A DNA stretch of 38,326 nt from Chitinophagales bacterium (GTDB taxonomy: Bacteria > Bacteroidota > Bacteroidia > Chitinophagales > Saprospiraceae): NCBI GenBank assembly GCA_026928325.1, contig JAIXKS010000025.1, positions 1-38,326 of the forward strand, read 5' to 3'. Shown here piece after piece: positions 17,409-26,126 of the stretch. Position numbers and translations under genes: made by a program. The stretch's first letter is position 1. The number at the start of each line of letters is the position of its first letter. Below the pieces are notes generated by a model. That model worked only from the letters and a program-made list of their open reading frames with translations. It was not told the DNA's origin and did no database searches.

Positions 17409-18341
17409 ATGGAAGCAATAAAAGTTTCTGTCGTTATACCAGTTTATAATGAAGAACTATTTCTAGATAGGACACTCAATTCAGTACTTGCGCAACAAGA
17501 AGTCGCTGAAGTGATATTGGTAGATGATCAATCAACGGACAATAGCCTTGAAATTTGTAAAAGTTGGAAAAAAAAGGATCAGAGGGTTTCTGTATTGAGT
17601 AATATTGGGATTAAAGGTGCAGGTGGAGCCATCAATACCGGTTTGCATCAAGTGACACAAAATTATGTGGCTATTTTAGGTGCAGATGATTATTTTTTAG
17701 AAGAGAGGTTTGCAGATGATAGTAGGTTATTTGAAAAATATCCAGAAGTTGAAGCGATATCTCATTCCATCAAAATCATTACTTCGGATACGAAAAATTA
17801 TGATGGATTAAACGCACATTTTGTTCATGGCCAGAATTCAGGTTCAAAATTAGACAACACCTTATTCATAAAACCAGATAATCTTAAATTAAAACAACAT
17901 TTCCCAATCACTGGATTGACTTTTAAGACTACTATTTTAGATAAGGTCGGATACTTTGATGAAACGCTTAAACAAGCACAAGATATAGACTTCGTGTTGC
18001 GAATGAAATTGTTTTGCCCAATTTTAACGGCAACATTTGATAAACCAGTAGCCGTATATTTTCGACACGAAAATAACACGACACGCAATATGACCGAAGC
18101 GGTATTTTACCGGAGATTAACAGCTAAAAAACATTTTGCAATAGCTGTAAAAAATAAGTTACCTATTAATATAACATGGAAATATTTTAAGGATTTTATG
18201 GAGTATGATTTTTTATGGTTGTTTAGAAAAAATATTTTTGGTAAGAAGTTGATAAAAGCTTTGCTTTTGCCCATATTTATATATCGAATAAATACTGAAA
18301 GTCAAGTTCTATATGATTGTGATAGAAAAATCTTAAACTAA
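17409..18341 (+). CDS. GT2 family glycosyltransferase
   Basis: The 310-aa enzyme has the GT-A fold opening VSVVIPVYNEE, the nucleotide-binding DDQSTD (about 38-43) and the DxD-like GADDYF near 93-98. QAQDIDFVLRM around residue 190 is the usual acceptor-site ED(x)D region. It should add one sugar from a nucleotide donor to a lipid-linked glycan at the cytoplasmic face; donor and acceptor cannot be told. It is the third gene of the exporter operon. Its 3' end converges with the broken GT29-like gene, with 6 bases between their stop codons. Confidence 0.9.
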   Translation: MEAIKVSVVIPVYNEELFLDRTLNSVLAQQEVAEVILVDDQSTDNSLEICKSWKKKDQRVSVLSNIGIKGAGGAINTGLHQVTQNYVAILGADDYFLEERFADDSRLFEKYPEVEAISHSIKIITSDTKNYDGLNAHFVHGQNSGSKLDNTLFIKPDNLKLKQHFPITGLTFKTTILDKVGYFDETLKQAQDIDFVLRMKLFCPILTATFDKPVAVYFRHENNTTRNMTEAVFYRRLTAKKHFAIAVKNKLPINITWKYFKDFMEYDFLWLFRKNIFGKKLIKALLLPIFIYRINTESQVLYDCDRKILN

Positions 18342-18347
18342 GTCAAC

Positions 18348-18540
18348 TTATTTAAATAAATATCTTTTTATAGTCGAATAAATCCGAGAATCTTTCAGCA
18401 AACGTCTATATCTCCATGATTTATTAACCGGGATGAAAATAAAATCATTTCTTTCAGCGATTAACCTTTCGATCAATAGTCTTTCCGCCTTAGCATGATG
18501 TCCTTCCCACATTTCAAATGTAAAACCAAAAATGTACTTA
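18348..18540 (-). pseudogene. C-terminal fragment of the IS-split GT29-like glycosyltransferase
   Basis: On the reverse strand, 18540-18348 reads KYIFGFTFEMWEGHHAKAER and continues to ...STIKRYLFK-stop with no start codon. The GF-x-E-WEGHH segment is the His-containing C-terminal motif of GT29/sialyltransferase-like proteins. It continues the frame of the fragment at 20051-20517 exactly once the inserted element and one TACTTA copy are removed. It has no promoter or start of its own and is presumably not expressed. Confidence 0.88.
18535..18540. repeat. Target-site duplication, left copy
   Basis: TACTTA here is repeated at 20051-20056 on the far side of the insertion element. The duplication is at most 6 bp; because TA lies at both edges the true length may be shorter. 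Confidence 0.8.
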
Positions 18541-20050
18541 GTCGTCTATTAAAAACGGTTCAAAATGCTGATTATCAAAATATTAAACAGTAAAAAGCTT
18601 TGAAAATAATGCAAGATATTGTATCTTTACGTCGTAAACCTTGCATATTTTAAATGATTCCACAGGCAAAAAACACCAATCAGATTAGCTTTTTCTCTTC
18701 ATTAGAGGGTATGCTCAACGCTAAACATCCTTTATATGTCTTAGCCAATAAAATTGAATGGAAAATATTTGAAGAAGCCTTTTTACCCTTGTATAGCCAA
18801 AACAATGGGCGACCTGCCAAGCCCATAAGGCTCATGGTAGGCTTGTTGATACTCAAGCACATCCGCAATGTATCAGATGAAAGCGTGGTAGAACAATGGA
18901 GTGAAAATATCTACTATCAATATTTATGTGGAGGAACAACCTTTACACCGGGTAAACCTTGTGAAGCATCAGAGTTAGTACATTTTAGAAAACGTATAGG
19001 CGAAAGTGGAATAGAGCTAATTTTAAAAGAAAGTATACGAATCAATGGAAAAGATGGAGATGATGACAATGTCAATGTTGACACAACAGTTCAGGAGAAA
19101 AATATAACCTTTCCGACAGATTCCAAACTTCATCACAAGATCATCAAGAAGTGTAAGCAAATAGCCAATAGCGAACAATTGCCTGTGCGTCAGACATATA
19201 CGCGAGTATTAAAACAGCTTCGACTAGACCAAAGATTTAGGAATCATCCAAAAAACAAGTCAAAGGCAGGCAAAGCAGACAGAAAAGTAAAGACCATAGC
19301 AGGTAGACTGGTCAGAGAGTTAGAACGCAATTTGACACCGAATTCAAAGTACCAAAGGGAATTGGAATTGTATCAACAGATATTGTCACAGACCCGAAGT
19401 ACAAAAAACAAGATATACTCCATACACGAACCCGAGGTATGCTGTATTTCAAAAGGAAAAGAACACAAAAAATATGAGTTTGGCAATAAAGCTTCGTTTG
19501 TAAAAACAGATACGGGAGTAATCGTAGGAGCGATGGGCTTTAGGAATGAATATGACGGACACACACTACCGCAGGTATTTGAACAAGTAAAAAGACTGAT
19601 AGGAAAGGAACCCAAAAGGGCAAAAGCGGATAGAGGCTATCGCGGAAATAAGAAAATAGGAGAAACAGAGATATTAATACCAACGACACCAAGAAAATCA
19701 GATAGTTATTACAAAAAAAAGCAAATAAGTAAAGCCCATAAAAAAAGAGCAGCTATTGAACCGATAATAGGCCATATCAAATCAGATCACAGACTCAACC
19801 GTAACTTTTACAAGGGAATAGTGGGCGATAACATCAATATTATGTTGGCAGCCGCAGCATTTAACTTCAAAAGGATGATGAACAAATGGAAATCATCATT
19901 TTTATACTTTTGTCAAAGCCTAATATTGTCCATTGCCTATCATATACGATCAAAACGAGTTTTAATGAGAGATATTTTCGGCATGAATACACATGTCACC
20001 ATCCCATTTTTGAGCTTATCATAATTAAATAAGACTTTTTAAGGGACGAC
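18541..20050 (+). mobile_element. IS5-like insertion sequence, complete (1510 bp)
   Basis: The element is bounded by terminal inverted repeats. The left end reads GTCGTCTATTAAAAA (18541-18555) and the right end, reversed, reads GTCGTCCCTTAAAAA (20050-20036), with 13 of 15 bases matching. It is flanked by TACTTA direct repeats and carries one transposase gene. It is inserted in the GT29-like gene, in the opposite orientation. The intact ends and frame suggest a recent insertion. Confidence 0.92.
18654..20024 (+). CDS. IS5-like DDE transposase
   Basis: The 456-aa transposase has the N-terminal DUF772-type region (LYSQNNGRPAKPIRLMVGLL) and a DDE catalytic domain. The likely catalytic residues are Asp143 in NVDTTV, Asp326 in KADRGYRG and Glu369 in RAAIEPIIGHIKSDHR. 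The protein is longer than classical IS5 transposases because of an insertion of about 100 residues between the first and second Asp, as in the IS1182-like branch. The frame is intact with no internal stop. A TATCTTTA box at 18622-18629, close to the Bacteroidota -7 consensus, may drive it. Confidence 0.9.
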   Translation: MIPQAKNTNQISFFSSLEGMLNAKHPLYVLANKIEWKIFEEAFLPLYSQNNGRPAKPIRLMVGLLILKHIRNVSDESVVEQWSENIYYQYLCGGTTFTPGKPCEASELVHFRKRIGESGIELILKESIRINGKDGDDDNVNVDTTVQEKNITFPTDSKLHHKIIKKCKQIANSEQLPVRQTYTRVLKQLRLDQRFRNHPKNKSKAGKADRKVKTIAGRLVRELERNLTPNSKYQRELELYQQILSQTRSTKNKIYSIHEPEVCCISKGKEHKKYEFGNKASFVKTDTGVIVGAMGFRNEYDGHTLPQVFEQVKRLIGKEPKRAKADRGYRGNKKIGETEILIPTTPRKSDSYYKKKQISKAHKKRAAIEPIIGHIKSDHRLNRNFYKGIVGDNINIMLAAAAFNFKRMMNKWKSSFLYFCQSLILSIAYHIRSKRVLMRDIFGMNTHVTIPFLSLS

Positions 20051-20517
20051 TACTTATCATAAGACTTAAATCGATCATTTTCAACAATATACCAAATAGC
20101 TAACATTCCTGTACTTGGAATAATCATCTCCTCGCTATTGTACCTCCTTAGTTCATTTTCTAATCTTAGATTCATATCAATAGAGAAGTATTCTATTTGC
20201 ATCTTCGATAAATCATTGGAAGCAATAATCTCCGATGACAAATCGATTGCGTCAACAAATAATCTTGGAAACCAAACTTCTGACAACTTCGGAAATCTCT
20301 GATATGTCTTTATCGACTGTTCTTGAATCAACCTTTTTGTCGGTTCACCGACATTTCTAACACACAATATATCTGTTTTTGTACCGGTATTTTTTCCAAG
20401 CGTTGCAGCAGAATTAAATCTGATAACTATATCACAATCATCAATTTGCTTTGAAAAATCATGGTGCTGCTCAGCATTTCCAACAATTGCTAATTTTGGT
20501 CGATGCATAAAACTCAA
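20051..20517 (-). pseudogene. N-terminal fragment of a GT29/sialyltransferase-like gene
   Basis: The fragment reads to a stop created at the edge of the insertion element (AAG TA|G). The likely original start is ATG at 20508 (MHRPKLAIVGNAEQHH); a TTG at 20517 is in frame. LAIVGNA...IDDCDIVIRFNSA resembles the large sialyl motif and PSTGMLAIWYI the small motif of GT29-type enzymes. The fragment lacks the C-terminal His motif, found at 18348-18540. Joined across the insertion, the frame is 218 codons including stop. It lies 25 bp after the GT2 gene in the same direction, so the enzyme was once the last step of this reverse-strand operon. Confidence 0.88.
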
Positions 20518-20542
20518 ATTTGAATTATTTGTACTTAAATTT

Positions 20543-21445
20543 TTAGAATCGATTTTTTGTACTATAAAGACCAGTTAATTCGCCAGCTTTAACATAGATA
20601 ATTCTAAAAACGGTTACGCTATATGCAATTGGAAATCGAAAAAAAGTCACTAAATTATCAAAGATTGCTTTTGGAATGAGCACCTGATTCCTTTTAAAAT
20701 GTCCTGCTAGTAACAAAATAGGATTTAGACAACGTTTTCTTCGGATATAAGGTAGTATTATTTGCGTATTCCATGAAAGAATATCATCCAGGCAAAGCCG
20801 TTGATTTACCAAATTAATTGCGTACCTTTCTCCAATTCCACCACTCTGGTAAAAATCAAAATTATAAATTCCAGTCCAATTCGGTAAGACTTTAACCGGA
20901 TGCTTCATACCGACCTTTATTAAAAAATGTAAATCTTCTGCAATAAAAAATCTTTCATCAAACTTAAAATCACTAAATATAGAATAATGAAAACTTGTAG
21001 TTTGAATATTTTGATACGGAAATGAATCATACCGTGATATGGATTTCACCTCTGTCCTTGCTATTTCACTCCCATGTTGGAAAATTATTAGACTCGATTT
21101 AATAACCTTATATTCTGGATTATCCAAAATCCCTTGATATAATACTTCTAAATGTTCACTCAAGTATTGATCATCACTATCTTGAAAACAAACCCATTCT
21201 CCTTGTGCTAGAGATATTCCGTGATTTCTTGCTGCACTACGCTCTTGATTTTCCTGCCAAACGTAACGAATTCGTGAATCGCCATATGATTCAACTATTT
21301 CTCTTGTGTTATCGGTACTCCCGTCATCCACAATAATGAGTTCCCAATCCGTAAAGGTTTGATTCAAAATGCTATCAATGGGCACTCGTATCGTATGGGC
21401 ACGATTAAAAGTTGGAATGATAATAGAAAAAAAAGGAAACTTCAT
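20543..21445 (-). CDS. GT2 family glycosyltransferase
   Basis: The 300-aa enzyme shows the GT-A pattern: FSIIIPTFNRAHTI at the N-terminus, VDDGSTDNT (about 39-47) and the metal-binding FQDSDDQYL (about 89-97). NHGISLAQGEW and the ERSAARN segment before it are typical of GT2. The last ~80 residues are less conserved and basic. It is expected to add a sugar on the cytoplasmic side. Its ATG overlaps the stop of the upstream GT4 gene by one base (TAATG), so translation is coupled. Confidence 0.9.
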   Translation of the reverse strand: MKFPFFSIIIPTFNRAHTIRVPIDSILNQTFTDWELIIVDDGSTDNTREIVESYGDSRIRYVWQENQERSAARNHGISLAQGEWVCFQDSDDQYLSEHLEVLYQGILDNPEYKVIKSSLIIFQHGSEIARTEVKSISRYDSFPYQNIQTTSFHYSIFSDFKFDERFFIAEDLHFLIKVGMKHPVKVLPNWTGIYNFDFYQSGGIGERYAINLVNQRLCLDDILSWNTQIILPYIRRKRCLNPILLLAGHFKRNQVLIPKAIFDNLVTFFRFPIAYSVTVFRIIYVKAGELTGLYSTKNRF

Positions 21446-22506
21446 TATCTGCCAATCAGATTTTCAAATAGGTCTAACATGGGTTGATTATCCAAATATT
21501 TCAAAGCTTTATGCCGCCAAATATAGCTAGCAGGCTTTAGTTCCATTGCCTGAGCGATTATTTCAGACATTTGCTTTGTATCCATTTCATCTAGAATAAA
21601 TTGGTCATCATCAATGATAGACGGAATTTCACCTACACGACTACCTATGGGTGTACAACCACACAACATGGCTTCAAGCAAGGAATGGCCCAATCCTTCT
21701 GCTATAGATGGAAACATATAAACTTGATGGTCTTGATACAATTTACGGGTTTCCTCTTTGTTTTGGAAAGAAAGCAACGTAACATTATCAGGCATTTCCT
21801 TTTGATAATAAGTAATCATCTCCGGCGAAAATCCGGCAAATGTAAACGGATATTCGGGCAATTCACGGGCACAAGCCAATACCAAGTCAAATCCCTTTCG
21901 TTTGAAATTCTGATGCTGATAAATATAGGCAAATGCTAAAATTCCGCTTCTTTTTTTATTAGTATCCAATTGCCAAAACTCCCAATTAACAGGTCGAGAA
22001 ACTATAGTGATTTTATCAGAAAGTTCAGGCATAAAATAAAGTAAGCCTGTTTTATAGCCTTTCTTTTCCGGATCAGCATATTTGTTTTCAGAATATACCA
22101 AAGACTGGCTAACTGGACAAATATAAGTCGCATTACGGTAGGCCCATCTAATTAGCTTTTGAAGTAGATTATCTTGGTAAAAGATACCATACTCCAATGC
22201 TGGTATGCTCATCGCATCGAATCCGTTTACGATTACCAATGATTTTTTACCTAATAGTTTGGCCATAAAGACAGGCACTATCGTATGCCATGCACCAAAG
22301 TTGATAATAACAGCTTTGACAAAGAATATCCGGAAAATAACGCACAGATTATAACGGATAAAATTCAAGGCCTTGATTATACGATTGCTATGTAAATTGT
22401 AATGACAAGCGGATACATCGTAGGCTTCTGATAAGAGTTCTATATCTCTAATACCAAAAACGGATTGACCATAATAGCAATACAATATTTTTTTCTTAAT
22501 TGACAT
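21445..22506 (-). CDS. GT4 family glycosyltransferase
   Basis: The 353-aa GT-B enzyme has a GT4 C-terminal domain with KRKGFDLVLACA and PSIAEGLGHSLLEAMLCG, which contains the conserved EX7E donor-site pair. The N-terminal acceptor domain is less conserved. It is the first gene of the reverse-strand trio GT4-GT2-GT29-like. The donor sugar is not predictable. REP arrays and a RAYT gene lie directly upstream. Confidence 0.88.
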   Translation of the reverse strand: MSIKKKILYCYYGQSVFGIRDIELLSEAYDVSACHYNLHSNRIIKALNFIRYNLCVIFRIFFVKAVIINFGAWHTIVPVFMAKLLGKKSLVIVNGFDAMSIPALEYGIFYQDNLLQKLIRWAYRNATYICPVSQSLVYSENKYADPEKKGYKTGLLYFMPELSDKITIVSRPVNWEFWQLDTNKKRSGILAFAYIYQHQNFKRKGFDLVLACARELPEYPFTFAGFSPEMITYYQKEMPDNVTLLSFQNKEETRKLYQDHQVYMFPSIAEGLGHSLLEAMLCGCTPIGSRVGEIPSIIDDDQFILDEMDTKQMSEIIAQAMELKPASYIWRHKALKYLDNQPMLDLFENLIGR

Positions 22507-22560
22507 ACATTAATAGCAAATCAACGCCAAAATTGTTTTTGATTTGGGATTGATTCAAAT

Positions 22561-22753
22561 TTTAAGCTGGAAGCTTAAACTAATTTATAGCTTAGCATGG
22601 ACGCTAAGCTAATCATGTATTTGTAGCTTAGCGAGGACGCTAAACTGATCTTGCTAATCATGACTAATCATGTTGGACGCTAAGCTAATCATGCTAATCA
22701 TGACTAATCATGTTGGACGCTAAGCTAATCACAGTGGATGCTAAGGTAATCAT
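22561..22753. repeat. REP array A, 3' of RAYT-1
   Basis: The array consists of short palindromes: TTTAAGCT-gg-AAGCTTAAA (22561-22579), then TAGCTTAGC-x-GCTAAGCTA modules separated by GCTAATCATG spacers. A 40-bp piece (from 22653) is tandemly duplicated, a duplication absent from array B. The same modules occur in the same orientation in array B, on the other side of the transposase gene. Confidence 0.85.
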
Positions 22754-22783
22754 AAAAGTATGGACTTTATACCCTTTTTGATT

Positions 22784-23362
22784 TTAAACATCTATGTATC
22801 CAATATCTGTACCTAAATCAAGTAAAGTGACATCGATTAAACCGTTCAAATTTTCATAATTCCTTGCTGAACTATGGATGTAATGGCTTGGCTCGTCCAC
22901 AATACCGGCTCTAACCGGGTTTAGATGAATATAGGAAAGTTTTTGCCGAATAAATACTGGCGAAACAAGTTCGATTGGATGATTATCATGTTGCCATACT
23001 TGATATACATCATTCCGTGCATTAAATCGACTTTGATAGGCAAAATTGGATAATATCCAATTAGCTCTTGAGTTGTTTTCTGAATTTATTTTTTTGATTA
23101 TTTCCTTTGCTGTATAACTTTTGAAATCTCGTATCAAGGCCGAAAGCCCACTTTTTTCATCGGTCTGGCAAATAATGTGTATATGATTTGTCATAATCAC
23201 ATAAGCAAATATATTCAAACCTTTGTTGGCTTGACAATATTTAAGATTGTCTATTATCAGGTTTTTAAATTCTAAATAGGCGAATACATCAATCCAACCA
23301 ACAATAGTCATCGTAAGAAAATGAAGCCTATTTTGATTTTTTATTTTGTAGCCGTCAGACAT
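22784..23362 (-). CDS. REP-associated Y1 transposase (RAYT-1)
   Basis: The 192-aa protein is an IS200/IS605-like HUH nuclease. The HUH pair is NHIHI (His60, His62) and the catalytic tyrosine is Tyr83 in FKSYTAKEI, followed by the LSYIHLNPVRAG signature of RAYTs. RAYTs nick single-stranded REP hairpins and are thought to spread them. Almost identical REP arrays flank the gene on both sides at 22561-22753 and 23394-23582, the classic arrangement of a RAYT with its cognate repeats. The frame is intact with all catalytic residues, so it may be active. Confidence 0.92.
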   Translation of the reverse strand: MSDGYKIKNQNRLHFLTMTIVGWIDVFAYLEFKNLIIDNLKYCQANKGLNIFAYVIMTNHIHIICQTDEKSGLSALIRDFKSYTAKEIIKKINSENNSRANWILSNFAYQSRFNARNDVYQVWQHDNHPIELVSPVFIRQKLSYIHLNPVRAGIVDEPSHYIHSSARNYENLNGLIDVTLLDLGTDIGYIDV

Positions 23363-23393
23363 GGAATATCTATTTCATTTATATTGATAATTA

Positions 23394-23582
23394 TTTAAGC
23401 TGGAAGCTTAAACTAATTTATAGCTTAGCGTGGACGGTAAGCTAATCATGTATTTGTAGCTTAGCGTGGACGCTAAACTAATCATGTATTTGTAGCTTAG
23501 CGAGGACGATAAACTAATCTTGCTAATCATGGCTAATCATGTTGGACGCTAAGCTAATCTTGGCGGATGCTAAGGTAATCAT
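23394..23582. repeat. REP array B, 5' of RAYT-1
   Basis: The array starts with the same TTTAAGCT-gg-AAGCTTAAA palindrome as array A (23394-23412). Three TAGCTTAGCG-x-CGCTAA-type modules follow where array A has two, and it ends with GGATGCTAAGGTAATCAT. It lies in direct orientation to array A, 833 bp away. Confidence 0.85.
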
Positions 23583-23638
23583 ATGGGTTTGAAAAAAAAT
23601 CATCCTAGAATTAAAATAGGGAATACTTACAATTTGCT

Positions 23639-23646
23639 TACTTTTG
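23639..23646 (+). promoter_or_regulatory. -7 box of the FemAB-like gene
   Basis: TACTTTTG matches TAnnTTTG perfectly, 11 bases before the ATG. It implies a very short leader. Confidence 0.45.
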
Positions 23647-23657
23647 TGGTTTAGATT

Positions 23658-24629
23658 ATGATTAGCACAGATAAGCAACGATATATAGTATGGGCTGATT
23701 CATTGGAGGATTTGCCTGTTTTTTTTCGACCTTGGTATCTTGATCAGGTTTGCATCCATGGCGATTGGAGTGCCATTATATCGGTAACTGACTCTGGAGA
23801 TATAGAAGGTGCGCTCGTTTTTTATACGACTATTCGATACAGTCGGAAATTCATAATCATGCCGCCTTTGACACCATTTACGGGCATTTGGCTTGCACCA
23901 TCTACTTCTACAAAAACGACTTACAAAACACGTAAAGAAAGTCAAATTATTGGGCGACTTCTAGAAGGTATTCCTAAAGATGCTGTCTTGTATCGGCAAT
24001 CTTTTTGGCCTGAATATAAAAATTGGTTGCCATTCTTCTGGAAAGGATTTGAACAGACTACACGTTACACCTTTATAATTCGAGATCTTCGTGCTTGGTC
24101 CATGGATCATATAGCAACTAATGTCCGCAATAAAATCAACAAAGCTTCGACTACTTTGTCCGTATCAATAGAGACAAATCCAGCGATAGTTTACCAACAA
24201 GTATCCGAAATTATGCGCAGAAAAGGATTACCGCTCATCTGGTCAGAAGCCTTTTTTACTGCATTGGATACGGTGGTTACAGAGCATGCTTCTAGGTTGA
24301 TTCTCTCCGTAAAAGACGAGCAACAACGTATCCATGCTTCCTCTTATATCATCATTGACAAGGATACTGCTTATCTGATGATGTTGGGATCTGATCCGTC
24401 ATTAAGACAAAGTGGCGCTATACCGTTGGTTATCTATCATTCCATATTGGAAGCTTCCAAACATGTGAACTCGTTTGATTTTGAAGGAAGCAGTATGGCT
24501 TCGCTCTTTGATTTATTTTCGGGATTCGGTGGCGAAATGGTGCCTTTTCATAGTATTTATAAGACCAAAAATATGTTTTGGGATTTAGTATATCGATTGA
24601 AATCAAGAAATGATACTAAGAATCGATGA
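23658..24629 (+). CDS. FemAB/GNAT-like acyltransferase of the polysaccharide locus
   Basis: The 323-aa protein shows the GNAT-fold pattern of FemAB-like proteins. The N-terminal half has the MPPLTPFTGIW segment. The second half has NVRNKINKAS and the acyl-CoA or aminoacyl-tRNA binding region ILSVKDEQQRIHASSYIIIDKDTAYLMM, followed by FDFEGSSM. Related proteins often occur in Bacteroidota capsule and exopolysaccharide loci, where they are thought to attach amino-acid or acyl groups to glycans; the substrate is unknown. It is the only forward-strand gene in this half of the locus and lies between two REP arrays, so it may have been relocated. Confidence 0.75.
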   Translation: MISTDKQRYIVWADSLEDLPVFFRPWYLDQVCIHGDWSAIISVTDSGDIEGALVFYTTIRYSRKFIIMPPLTPFTGIWLAPSTSTKTTYKTRKESQIIGRLLEGIPKDAVLYRQSFWPEYKNWLPFFWKGFEQTTRYTFIIRDLRAWSMDHIATNVRNKINKASTTLSVSIETNPAIVYQQVSEIMRRKGLPLIWSEAFFTALDTVVTEHASRLILSVKDEQQRIHASSYIIIDKDTAYLMMLGSDPSLRQSGAIPLVIYHSILEASKHVNSFDFEGSSMASLFDLFSGFGGEMVPFHSIYKTKNMFWDLVYRLKSRNDTKNR

Positions 24630-24660
24630 TTGGTTGGAGGATTGTTGTCATATTTCCTCA

Positions 24661-24736
24661 TTTAAGCTAGAAGCTTAAACTAATTTGTAGCTTAGCGAGG
24701 ACACTAAGCTCATCATATTGGACACTAAGCTAATTT
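24661..24736. repeat. REP array C (short), overlapping a gene's 3' end
   Basis: It begins TTTAAGCT-ag-AAGCTTAAA like arrays A and B and contains TAGCTTAGCG and ACACTAAGCT modules. The final CTAA of the array contains the stop codon of the GT4 gene at 24730-26007, read on the other strand. Confidence 0.8.
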
Positions 24737-26007
24737 TTAAAACATTGATTTACATTGTGCGCCCAACTCATCCCTTGCAAACGATCTTCGCTATTATATG
24801 CCTGATGAAAATTGCCAGATAACCAGAGATTGTACAAGTCAGTAATATGATTTTTTAATGCTGTTTTAAATTGGTTATCTGAAGAATAAAAGATTTTACC
24901 ACATTGGCATTTTTCAAAAATCCACTCAAATTCAGGGTCATTTTTTCCATTAACCACTGTGACAATGGGATTTCTTGCACCTAGATATTCAAAGAGTTTG
25001 CCTGTCAAAACGCCATGTGTATCATCGTTATTCCACGACATAAGATAATTGATATTGGCGTTTAGTTGCAATTCTAATGCTTCCTCATGGGATACCATTC
25101 CTCTGACATCTAGACATCGACTTACTTGGCTATAAGGTTTTGCGGCACTATTCCAATAAACACTATCCTTACCAGCATAAATAATTTTAAGATGATTGGC
25201 ATCTATTTTTTCTTGGTCGATTAATGCTTCTAGACATTCAAAAAGGATTTCAGGTTGCATCAGATTCCTATAAACGGAACCGGTAAAAACTATGGTAAAT
25301 TCCAGATTTTCAGCCGACTTCGGCGTTTTGATTTCTATTCCATTACGCAACGTCAATGCTTGAACTCCATAAACATTTAGTGTTTCAGAAACACCATCGG
25401 TTGCACCTATTACAATGTCTGCTTTGCGTAATAAACGTCTCCAAATCCGGTTTTGCAGCGATAATAGATATGTATTGGGACGGCTATTGACAACTGGAAT
25501 ATCGTGCATACTTACTATCCACCTCGTATCTGGTCGTAATATCCTTATGATGTAACCGACGATGACATCTGCTGCCGGCCTAAAGGAAGTCACAATCGTA
25601 TTTTGTCTGGAATTCTTTAAATTTCTTAAAATTCGAATCGTCGCCATGATGATAAAAATAAGTCCGCCTTCGCCAAAAATCAGGCTGAACGGTAATGTTT
25701 CATTGAGTTTTATCAAAAAACGAACGCATGGATGTTGCTTTTTAGATTCGTCAAAATGTAAATTATCATTTGATTTTTGACGATTTAGTAATCGCATTAT
25801 GGTACGATAATCTAGCGTTGGGATGAGCACTATTGATTCAGAATTGATTTGATTTTTGTTTAAAAAGCTACCGACATTGGTTGAAGTGTATAAAAAAGAA
25901 GCATCATATTTTTTGGCCATTTCGGTATAAATATGATAATTTCTTTTAGCTGCGACAGAAGGAGCAGGTGGGAAATAGTAGCTGAGATAGTGGAGGGATT
26001 TGGACAC
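24730..26007 (-). CDS. GT4-like glycosyltransferase
   Basis: The 425-aa protein starts with HYLSYYFPPAPSVAAKRN, a common N-terminal pattern for GT4-like enzymes of polysaccharide loci. It has a nucleotide-sugar domain with FTGSVYRN and GKLFEYLGARNPIV, which holds the donor-binding Glu region. The start is GTG at 26007; no ATG lies nearby in frame. The stop codon lies in REP array C. The next GT4 gene is 119 bp upstream in the same direction, so the two may share transcription. Donor and acceptor are not predictable. Confidence 0.85.
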   Translation of the reverse strand: MSKSLHYLSYYFPPAPSVAAKRNYHIYTEMAKKYDASFLYTSTNVGSFLNKNQINSESIVLIPTLDYRTIMRLLNRQKSNDNLHFDESKKQHPCVRFLIKLNETLPFSLIFGEGGLIFIIMATIRILRNLKNSRQNTIVTSFRPAADVIVGYIIRILRPDTRWIVSMHDIPVVNSRPNTYLLSLQNRIWRRLLRKADIVIGATDGVSETLNVYGVQALTLRNGIEIKTPKSAENLEFTIVFTGSVYRNLMQPEILFECLEALIDQEKIDANHLKIIYAGKDSVYWNSAAKPYSQVSRCLDVRGMVSHEEALELQLNANINYLMSWNNDDTHGVLTGKLFEYLGARNPIVTVVNGKNDPEFEWIFEKCQCGKIFYSSDNQFKTALKNHITDLYNLWLSGNFHQAYNSEDRLQGMSWAHNVNQCFKN

Positions 26008-26126
26008 GAGTAGAGTGTAGTGGCAAGCAATCTTTTGGAGTACTTAGTATTAGCTTAGCATTTGATGATGATGTTTTGTATGGATTTTTGGGTATGCTTG
26101 TGATAAAATCCTAGGAATACTACGCA

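Noticed and set aside
26046-26056. Isolated TTAGCTTAGCA as a further RAYT-1 REP copy
   Set aside because: It is a half module without a facing arm, too short to claim.
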